5,545 nucleotides of DNA from Ruminococcaceae bacterium UBA1244 (GTDB lineage Bacteria; Bacillota; Clostridia; Oscillospirales; Acutalibacteraceae), in NCBI GenBank assembly GCA_002308635.1, contig DBWG01000144.1, positions 1 to 5,545 on the forward strand. Reading direction: 5' to 3'. The translations under genes were made by a program, and so were the position numbers. The notes below the pieces were generated by a model. The model searched no databases, was not told the DNA's origin, and was given only the letters and a program-made list of their open reading frames with translations. Below, one piece after another: positions 1 to 5,545 of this stretch (the first letter of the stretch is position 1; each line of letters begins with the position of its first letter).

Positions 1-1911
1 TACGAAATGGGCGACGACAAATACAATGCTCTTTCCGATGACGAGAAGAAAAACCATGCCGACATACTCACCATTCTTATGCAGGGCAACGGACATGCGG
101 TAATGCTGATGGAAACCTTGATTGCGAAAGCTTCTGATACCGCAGATAATACCTGGATGGATCGTATATCTGATTTTGACACACTGAAAGCAAACATCAA
201 AAAAGATAACCCGAATCTTACCAGCGAGATGGACGTAAATGCCGAACTCGACAAGAAGTATTATGACACGGCAATGAAACTGATCAGCAAACAGGCGGCA
301 CTTATCGAAAGCTTGGGAAATGATGAAAAGAACGCCGAGGTTGAGAACAAGCTGAACAACAAAGAGGATAAGTCCGAAGAACTGAAAGAAAAGCTTGCAG
401 GGCTGGGTAAAGATATTTCAGATGAAGAGGCGGCAGATATTGCCAGTGATGTGCTGGAAGCTGAAACGGATATGCTCAGCGGAGGCGAAGCCTTGGAAAA
501 CATCATTATGACGGAATACCTTGACGTTGTCGAATACAACAACGGGAGTTTGCTTGATTTTCTTTTGGGTGATGCGGGTTACTCCGAAGAAAATATCCGC
601 AGTTGGTATCCGATTGCTGCATCGTTCTCCGAAGGTCAGCTCGCTGCTATTGATTTCCTGTCTTTGAGGGACTTGATACTGGCCGCAATAACAAATGAAG
701 ACGGCTATAAGGATCCCGGTGTGGCTGAGCTTAGTACCGCATCCGTGTATCAGGATGTTGACAGGGCTATCTATGAACCGGGCGGTGTTGCGCTGACGAA
801 TGCGGCACTCCGTGCGAAAAAGACCGCAAATGAAGACTTTGATAACACATCTTTTTCATTGAGTAACCTGGGCATTATCTTATGGGCTTGTACAGGTGCA
901 GGAGCGACTGCGGCTGGAGCTACACTGATTGCCGCTAAGGTGATTGGAAAAATGAAACCGCCGGCGGATCTTGTAAACCGTGTTAATGAGCTTACCGATA
1001 AAATACTGAATGCAAAAGGTGTTATGGAAATAACCTATACAGATCCTTTCTACATCCAGCATCCCTATTACGTTGATACGCTTCAAAGATCCGCAATTAA
1101 TAATATCGTCAGAAATACAGAAGAACTCAGACCTCTGAAGGAACAGCTGGACGCTGCACAAGCACAGATCGCAGCAAAATCCACTTTTTGTAAATATTTG
1201 TCGGCAGGCTTTGCGGTTGTAACTGTAATACTCGCCGGTTATTCAATATACACTACCGTTACCGAAATGCTCGATTACTACAAGGTCACATTTACTCCCA
1301 TACCGAAATATATCGTTGAAGAGACTGATATTACCACAGATGTAAACGGTCAGATGGTAGTCATCAAAAATCAGACCGCCTATTATAAAGTTGTTCCCTG
1401 CAACCGCAAGGAAGGCAGCAGCGATATAGAAAAGGATAATTTCAAGGTGCTTGGTACTTCAAATGACCTTAACGGCGACGTAGGCAAACAGTGGCTCTCG
1501 CTTTACAGCGTGAAATATAAATTCGGCAATCCTATTCTTGCGGATTCGCTGAAGGTAGTCAAGGGCACTTCCAATCTCCCGAGCGGATATGAAACAGGTA
1601 TTCATCGTTTCGGCGAAAAACCGGCATTCAATCTGACATCCAAATACTACTGCTATAACGATGATGTGAAGGGCACTTATGTGTACTTCAAGAATGAAAA
1701 AGAAACCGTTGCGGCTATAGTTATGGAGGCAGAGGCTACACAGACCGATAAGACCGAAGCCGACAAAAAAGACGGAGAAAAAAACACAGGTTCCACGTTC
1801 TCTGTCGGTTCTCTTGCAATAGGCGCAGGAGCAGGCTTGCTGATCGGAATGGCTCTGTCCGTCCTTATCATCCTGCCGCGTCTGAAAAAGAAAAAAATCG
1901 ACGAGGCGTAA
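1..1911 (+). CDS. Large multi-pass surface/membrane protein of unknown function (5' end outside window), paralogue of the gene at 4122
   Basis: I do not recognise a named family. The frame is open from base 1 and ends at TAA 1909-1911. The ATG at nt 7 is probably internal, because residues 1 onward (YEMGD...) align with residue 195 onward of the paralogue at 4122, so about 194 N-terminal residues, probably including a signal peptide, lie left of the window (full length about 830 aa). In window numbering: residues 1-95 are a conserved helical block (LMQGNG at 26-31); 96-165 a divergent, Lys/Glu-rich, coiled-coil-like stretch; 165-272 a second conserved block ending in YEPGGVALTNAALRA; 287-313 a Gly/Ala-rich membrane segment; 314-396 a loop; 397-421 a second membrane segment; 422-570 a soluble domain; 571-598 a charged spacer; 603-626 a third membrane segment followed by RLKKKK. 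With a cleaved signal peptide, the positive-inside rule places residues 1-286 and 422-602 outside and the Lys-rich tail inside. The membrane topology is inferred by eye. Confidence 0.85.
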   Translation, partial: YEMGDDKYNALSDDEKKNHADILTILMQGNGHAVMLMETLIAKASDTADNTWMDRISDFDTLKANIKKDNPNLTSEMDVNAELDKKYYDTAMKLISKQAALIESLGNDEKNAEVENKLNNKEDKSEELKEKLAGLGKDISDEEAADIASDVLEAETDMLSGGEALENIIMTEYLDVVEYNNGSLLDFLLGDAGYSEENIRSWYPIAASFSEGQLAAIDFLSLRDLILAAITNEDGYKDPGVAELSTASVYQDVDRAIYEPGGVALTNAALRAKKTANEDFDNTSFSLSNLGIILWACTGAGATAAGATLIAAKVIGKMKPPADLVNRVNELTDKILNAKGVMEITYTDPFYIQHPYYVDTLQRSAINNIVRNTEELRPLKEQLDAAQAQIAAKSTFCKYLSAGFAVVTVILAGYSIYTTVTEMLDYYKVTFTPIPKYIVEETDITTDVNGQMVVIKNQTAYYKVVPCNRKEGSSDIEKDNFKVLGTSNDLNGDVGKQWLSLYSVKYKFGNPILADSLKVVKGTSNLPSGYETGIHRFGEKPAFNLTSKYYCYNDDVKGTYVYFKNEKETVAAIVMEAEATQTDKTEADKKDGEKNTGSTFSVGSLAIGAGAGLLIGMALSVLIILPRLKKKKIDEA

Positions 1912-1959
1912 TTTCAGCCGAAATGAACGGGTGAGTTTTCTGCTGAAATGCATCAGAAA
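1911..1959. repeat. Overlapping inverted repeats just downstream of gene 1
   Basis: ATTTCAGC (1911-1918) is perfectly complementary to GCTGAAAT (1942-1949), giving an 8-bp stem with a 23-nt loop that begins on the last base of the gene 1 stop codon. TTTCTG (1937-1942) also pairs with CAGAAA (1954-1959), sharing base 1942, so the two stems partly exclude each other. No T-run follows either stem, so this is not a convincing intrinsic terminator. It may protect the 3' end of the gene 1 message or be chance; stem lengths are modest and no folding energy was computed. Confidence 0.35.
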
Positions 1960-1971
1960 CCAGTAAAAATA

Positions 1972-2009
1972 CGCAGGCTTTGCGTTCATAACGATCTGTA
2001 TAGCCTGCG
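1972..2009. repeat. GC-rich inverted repeat in the gene 1 / gene 2 gap
   Basis: CGCAGGCT (1972-1979) is perfectly complementary to AGCCTGCG (2002-2009), with a 22-nt loop that contains a smaller inverted repeat, CGTT (1983-1986) and AACG (1990-1993). The stem ends 35 nt before the start codon of gene 2. On the + strand it is followed by CTTAAAAAA rather than a T-run, so it does not read as a terminator for gene 1. On the - strand the stem is followed by TATTTTTAC, a weak terminator-like tract, but no minus-strand gene needs one. It could be an mRNA processing or stabilising hairpin, or an operator; the role is undetermined. Confidence 0.45.
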
Positions 2010-2026
2010 CTTAAAAAATCACTTTT

Positions 2027-2035
2027 AAAGGAGAG
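2027..2035 (+). promoter_or_regulatory. Ribosome binding site of the S41 gene
   Basis: AAAGGAGAG lies upstream of ATG 2045, with AGGAG at 2029-2033 and an 11-nt gap to the start, slightly longer than usual. An A/T-rich inverted repeat, TTAAAA (2011-2016) with TTTTAA (2023-2028), abuts it. The site supports ATG 2045 as the start, which also gives a well-formed signal peptide. Confidence 0.75.
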
Positions 2036-2044
2036 AATAACATC

Positions 2045-4069
2045 ATGAAAAAAGCGTTTTCAATGATGAGCATTATGCTGTCAGGTGCAATGGTACTTGC
2101 TGTTGTGGCACCTGCACCGGTGAGTGCGGTGAATGATGCCATCGAAAAAAGAAGCGTGACAGCTTATCTTTTCAACAAGGATGACAGTAAAGAGTTGGAG
2201 TGCCTGTTTACCTCTGCACTTCCCGATGTGCCGTATATTGATGCGGCTGATTATCTTAATGTCATCTACACAACACCATATACCGAGAGCAAAAACGCTG
2301 ACGGCACCGTTACTGTGTCCTGCAAGGATGCAAGCATGACCATTGATGCGGAAAATGACACGATCTATTTTGACGTGTTCGAGAGTTTTGTTTCACAGCC
2401 TACGGCAGCGAACGGAACTTTGTTTGATGTACCGTACTGTTTGGAAGGTGACTCCGAGTATGAGGGCGAGGTAAAGAACCTGACTCTCGACCTTGGAAAA
2501 TACGGACTGGATCTTATCGAAAATGACGGAAAGGCTTATTTCCCGCTGACGACCATCAGCGATATATGTGCTGTGACGTACAATTCCGCCGAATATATAA
2601 ACGGCGTGATCTATTTCTTCCACTCTGTTGATATTGCCGGTATGCAGGGTACATATTTTGAAGATGTTATGGATTACAGCATCAAAACACGTACACCAGA
2701 AAATATCCGATACACCTATAACGAGCTTTGCTTTGTTATAGACAACTTTTACGGATGTCCTGCAAAGGGCCGTATCGCTTCCAGTATTGAAGAAAAGGGC
2801 TTTGACAAAACGCTTGATGAATTCAGCGACGATACCAGAACAGCCAAACAGCTTCTTGTTTCGGACAGCATGACAGATTACCTTATCGGTCTGTGCTATA
2901 TTGCGGATGACTTCTTTGACGGCGGGCATACAATGATCAATCTCAGTCCCATGGTCTTTTATGGACGATTGCAAAATACCGAAATCGGTCAGGAGCTTAT
3001 GAACGAAAAGTCAGACACTTCACGCCCTCATTCAAAAATGCTGACAGACTATCTTCTCCGATTCCTTTTTAATCAGATGGATACATTTAGTCTTCCGAAT
3101 AAAAGATCTGCAGAGCTTGAAAAATATGAGCTTGTAAAGAGCTGGAACGAGGGTTCAGGTTCACGCTTCTACAAGGTCGGTGACACAGGTGTGTTTGTTT
3201 TTGATTCGTTTGTGAATGAAGCGGTCTATGCCTTCAAGTGGTCGCTTGATTATGCTGCCCAGAACGGAATAAAGCGTTTTGTCATAGACGTATCATGCAA
3301 TATGGGCGGCAGCAGCGCCGTTATTCTTTACATGATGGCAGTCATCACCAACAATAAGTATCACGACAACAAATGGTCTCTGAGAAATCTTCAGACTCTT
3401 ACAGGCAACATAAGTTCACGGACAGCCGAGCTTGATCTCGACCTTAACGGGGAAATTAACGATCTTGACAAGGATGTGGCCTATGATTTTGAATTCGCAG
3501 TGGTCACATCTAAGGTTTCTTTCTCCTGCGGTAATTTGTTTCCCGTTCTGGCAAAGGATGAGGGAATTGCTATTCTCGGCGAGAGAAGCGGCGGCGGGAC
3601 ATGCGGTTTGTTCGTGTTCACAAATCCGGAAGGAATGTCCTATACTCTCTCCGGATATAGTAAGTTTATCAACAAGAATAATGAAGATATTGACTCCGGT
3701 GCGCCACTTGACTACGAGCTGACAAGCAAATATGTTGATTCGGACGGAAAAGAACAGACCGATTACACCAAGCTTTACGATTATGAAAGTATGGCGGCAC
3801 TTATTGACGAGTTCTATGCTTCAAAGGAAGAGTCTTCTCAGGTTGAATCTTCTCAGGATGAATCTTCACTGAATGAGCCTTCAAAAGTTGAACCGTCTCA
3901 GGAACAGCCCTCACAGCAGCCTTCGGAGCAGCAGTCCCCCATTCCGGATCCTGTACCCGATGCTGACAATGTAAAAACTGGCGACAGCACATCTGTTCTT
4001 ATGATCATATTCTTTATGGTACTTGCAGCAGGTGCTTTCTGTGCGGTTACAGCTAAAAGAAAAATTTGA
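2045..4069 (+). CDS. Secreted, wall-anchored S41-family (tail-specific/tricorn-like) peptidase homologue
   Basis: The product is 674 aa. A signal peptide covers residues 1-28 (KK, hydrophobic core, cleavage after VSA). Residues 60-195 form an N-terminal region with strand-rich motifs (VPYIDAADYL, LDLGKYGLDLIENDGKAYFP) usual ahead of the S41 core in clostridial members. The core runs from about 225 to 560: DGGHT at 292-296, VFVFDSF at 383-389, a FVIDVSCNMGG motif at 412-422 matching the S41 'hDhRxNxGG' element, and TSKVSFSCGN at 488-497, where Ser494 is the expected nucleophile. GERSGGGTCG follows at 512-521; in Prc/CtpA-type enzymes this region reads GE-x-T-x-GK and carries the catalytic Lys, which here is Gly, so a simple Ser/Lys dyad is not evident. 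A tricorn-like arrangement using His295 is possible. Residues 464-475 match an EF-hand loop. Residues 597-630 are a pentapeptide-repeat stalk, and NVKTGD (642-647), a hydrophobic stretch (649-669) and KRKI end the protein. Likely role: extracellular peptidase or peptide-binding protein. Family call firm, activity uncertain. Confidence 0.9.
   Translation: MKKAFSMMSIMLSGAMVLAVVAPAPVSAVNDAIEKRSVTAYLFNKDDSKELECLFTSALPDVPYIDAADYLNVIYTTPYTESKNADGTVTVSCKDASMTIDAENDTIYFDVFESFVSQPTAANGTLFDVPYCLEGDSEYEGEVKNLTLDLGKYGLDLIENDGKAYFPLTTISDICAVTYNSAEYINGVIYFFHSVDIAGMQGTYFEDVMDYSIKTRTPENIRYTYNELCFVIDNFYGCPAKGRIASSIEEKGFDKTLDEFSDDTRTAKQLLVSDSMTDYLIGLCYIADDFFDGGHTMINLSPMVFYGRLQNTEIGQELMNEKSDTSRPHSKMLTDYLLRFLFNQMDTFSLPNKRSAELEKYELVKSWNEGSGSRFYKVGDTGVFVFDSFVNEAVYAFKWSLDYAAQNGIKRFVIDVSCNMGGSSAVILYMMAVITNNKYHDNKWSLRNLQTLTGNISSRTAELDLDLNGEINDLDKDVAYDFEFAVVTSKVSFSCGNLFPVLAKDEGIAILGERSGGGTCGLFVFTNPEGMSYTLSGYSKFINKNNEDIDSGAPLDYELTSKYVDSDGKEQTDYTKLYDYESMAALIDEFYASKEESSQVESSQDESSLNEPSKVEPSQEQPSQQPSEQQSPIPDPVPDADNVKTGDSTSVLMIIFFMVLAAGAFCAVTAKRKI
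3833..3934 (+). repeat. 15-nt tandem repeat encoding a [S/P]Sxx[E/Q] stalk within the S41 gene
   Basis: Six consecutive 15-nt units start at 3833, 3848, 3863, 3878, 3893 and, after a 12-nt unit at 3908-3919, 3920. They encode SSQVE, SSQDE, SSLNE, PSKVE, PSQEQ, PSQQ and PSEQQ (residues 597-630). The first two units differ at one base of 15; later units are more diverged. Such acidic, Ser/Pro/Gln-rich linkers usually hold a catalytic domain away from the cell wall. Because the period is a multiple of three, unit number can change without breaking the frame. Confidence 0.8.
3968..4066 (+). other. C-terminal sortase-like cell-wall anchoring signal of the S41 protein
   Basis: The last 33 residues have the order expected for a sorting signal: NVKTGD at 642-647, a hydrophobic segment at about 649-669, and a short basic tail KRKI. 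The motif is not canonical LPxTG (Asn-Val replaces Leu-Pro), but variants ending in TG are known in clostridial surface proteins. If no matching sortase exists, the same segment would serve as a plain C-terminal membrane anchor. Either way the catalytic domain would stay outside the cell. Confidence 0.6.
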
Positions 4070-4108
4070 AAAAAATGAACCCTTGTGTTGTTTCTAAAAA
4101 AATCAGAC

Positions 4109-4113
4109 AGGAG
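4109..4113 (+). promoter_or_regulatory. Ribosome binding site deciding the start of gene 3
   Basis: AGGAG at 4109-4113 sits 8 nt ahead of ATG 4122, ideal spacing. It marks 4122 as the genuine start even though the frame from that ATG closes after four codons. Other candidate starts in the long open frame (GTG 4085, TTG 4088, TTG 4151, ATG 4175, ATG 4193) lack a comparable site, and the last two would destroy the signal peptide. Confidence 0.8.
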
Positions 4114-4121
4114 TGATTCTT

Positions 4122-5545
4122 ATGAAAAAACACTAAAAATCATTACTGCATTGATATTGTGTATTTCACTGTTGATGATATCAGTGCAGGTAATGGCTGC
4201 GCCGGAGGAAAAAGTAACCAAGCCCCTTTACATCAGCGAAGTAAAGGTCGGTATGGGCGAAACATCCGAAGAGGCCGCCAAAGAGCTTTTGGCGGAGGGC
4301 TTCACCATCATTAAGGGTGACGACGGCAAGTATGCCGACCTTAACGAAAAAGCCGGTACGAGCAGCGATTTGAAAGAAGGCCCGACAAAAAAGATCGTCT
4401 ATATCGGCTACAAGACCACCGATGACCCGAAACAGGCGATAACAGACCTCGCTGTTATGAACATGAACGGCGGTTACAGCGTTCAGGATTATGAAGTCCT
4501 TATTGCGAACCATCTTGAAGGCGATATCAAACCCTTTGTTGACTGCTTTATTGATGCTCTGAACGAGTACAGGGAAAACTACAAAAAGCCCAAGAATACG
4601 CTGGGTCACATCAGAGCCGATTATTACCGTAAGATGCTAAACAAGCTTAAAGATGACGATACCGGCAAGCCCCTGGGCGATCTTCTTCTGAATGAAACAA
4701 AGTACGAGATGGGCGACGAAGCCTATAACGCTCTCTCTGACAAGGAGAAGCAAAAGCACGCCGATATTCTTACCCTTCTTATGCAGGGCAACGGCAGAAC
4801 TGTTCTGCTGCTCGAAAGCCTTGTTTCAAAGGCCACCGACAGCGCCGATGACACATGGCTCGACCGTTTTGTAAGAACGGATACCGAGGAGCTTAAGGCA
4901 CAGATCAAGGAGGATAATCCGTATCTTACAACAGATTCGGATATCATGGCGGAGCTTGACAAAAAGTACAACGACACCGCAAGGAAGATATATGAAAAGT
5001 GGGACGAGTTTTACAATGTCATCAACACGCATGATGATTTGCTTAACGAGGTCGCCAATGCCGAGCAGACGGTTGATGATTCATTAGCCGAAAAAATCAA
5101 AAAAATCGACCGCGATAATCCGACTAAGGAAGATAATGAGAATATTGTCAAGGGCTTTGGAGCAGGTGTCGATTATGTAAGCACAGTTAAGAAGCTTGAA
5201 AAGGTCACGGTCGTTGACTACATCAGCGAGATCGAATATAATGACGGCGCACTGATTGACTTCTTTGAACGTGACAGGAATGTCTTTGAGGGCGATGGCA
5301 TCCGTTCTCTTTATCCGATGGTTGCATCGTTATCGGCAGGTCAGATAGCAGGACTTGATTTTCTTTCGATCACGGATCTGTTTACAATGGCACTGACCAA
5401 GAAGGACGGATATAAAAATCCGGATATTGACGAAATGCCGGTGGCTTCTTTCTTCCAGGATGTTGACCGTGAGATATATGAGCCCGGCGGCGTTGCACTG
5501 ACCAATGCAGCTCTCCGTGCAGGAGCGACTGCTAAGGACGATGAC
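4122..5545 (+). CDS. Secreted/surface protein paralogous to gene 1, frameshifted after codon 3 and cut by the right edge
   Basis: As written, ATG 4122 is followed by six A and the frame stops at once (MKKH, TAA 4134-4136). Adding one A to the tract (seven A) gives MKKTLKII..., a good signal peptide with cleavage after VMA (residue 26), and then an uninterrupted frame of 471 codons from CTA 4133 to the window end. In the restored numbering, residues 60-120 hold YADLN (71-75) and VYIGYKTTDDPKQAITDL (93-110), similar to strands of a MABP-like beta-prism (weak, by eye). Residues 135-190 are helical and charged, and 195-475 align with gene 1: 38 of 55 identities at 195-249 and 23 of 26 at 442-467, with a divergent middle at about 290-355. 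The window ends before the membrane segments expected from gene 1. The gene lies 52 nt after the S41 gene with no terminator between, so co-transcription is likely. The frameshift could be a sequencing error, a recent inactivating mutation or a slippage switch; the intact body argues against an old pseudogene. Function unknown. Confidence 0.8.

Noticed and set aside
1459..1989. Minus-strand open frame of 176 codons across the end of gene 1
   Set aside because: It lies opposite a well-supported gene with conserved paralogue, has no RBS, and its translation is Cys/Phe-rich without domain features: a shadow frame.
1980..2004. Promoter-like TTGCGT (1980-1985) and TATAGC (1999-2004) ahead of the S41 gene
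   Set aside because: The spacing is only 13 nt and the -10 match is 4 of 6; it also overlaps the inverted repeat. Not enough to call a promoter.
2393..2974. Minus-strand open frame of 193 codons inside the S41 gene
   Set aside because: It is antisense to the S41 coding region, whose product is clearly recognisable; no start signal or domain supports it.
3434..3469. Dockerin module in the S41 protein
   Set aside because: Only one calcium-loop-like segment is present, lying inside the S41 core; dockerins need two repeats with flanking helices, usually at a terminus.
4075..4116. A 13-codon reading frame (ATG 4075 to TGA 4114-4116) just after the S41 gene, a possible leader peptide
   Set aside because: It has no ribosome binding site, is A-rich by composition, and its end overlaps the RBS of gene 3; chance is the better explanation.
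4085..4132. GTG 4085 or TTG 4088 as an upstream start that would bypass the gene 3 frameshift
   Set aside because: Both are in the long open frame and would give an N-extended signal peptide, but neither has an AGGAG-type site, whereas ATG 4122 has an ideal one.
4160..4165. Lipoprotein signal (Cys14) in the restored gene 3 leader
   Set aside because: The residues before the Cys (LIL) do not fit a lipobox, and a signal peptidase I site (VMA) follows at residue 26.
4181..5032. Minus- and plus-strand open frames of 60-142 codons within gene 3
   Set aside because: All overlap the restored gene 3 frame, which is supported by the alignment to gene 1; they are shadows.

Overview
The window holds three co-directional (+) genes and looks like a Bacillota (Clostridia) chromosome, most likely a gut or rumen Ruminococcus/Oscillospiraceae-type bacterium. 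The grounds are moderate base composition with mixed A/T- and G/C-ending codons, AGGAG-type ribosome binding sites, Gram-positive signal peptides with MKK starts, a serine protease-like protein of a type familiar from this group, and a C-terminal TGD/hydrophobic/KRK wall-anchor-like tail. The taxon is an inference; no marker gene is present.

Layout: (1) nt 1-1911, the last 636 codons of a large membrane/surface protein whose start lies left of the window. (2) nt 1912-2044, a 133-nt gap with inverted repeats and the RBS of the next gene. (3) nt 2045-4069, a complete secreted S41-family (tail-specific/tricorn-like) peptidase homologue with signal peptide, N-terminal accessory region, S41 core with an EF-hand-like loop, a Ser/Glu/Pro/Gln pentapeptide-repeat stalk and a sortase-like tail. 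(4) nt 4070-4121, a 52-nt gap without a visible terminator. (5) nt 4122 to the right edge, a paralogue of gene 1 whose reading frame is broken by one missing A just after the start codon, but which is otherwise open for 471 codons and runs off the window.

Genes 1 and 3 are clear paralogues: 38 of 55 residues are identical in one hand-aligned block and 23 of 26 in another, with a divergent, charged helical middle. The arrangement paralogue - S41 protein - paralogue suggests a tandem duplication around, or together with, a surface protease-like gene. All three products are predicted to act at the cell surface. Together they look like a small uncharacterised cell-envelope module: two polytopic surface proteins, whose N-terminal region (seen in gene 3) contains a beta-prism-like motif, plus an anchored S41 protein that could process or bind them. 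That joint function is a hypothesis from gene order and topology only.

No RNA gene, CRISPR array, insertion sequence or phage feature was seen. The minus-strand open frames are shadows of these three genes.
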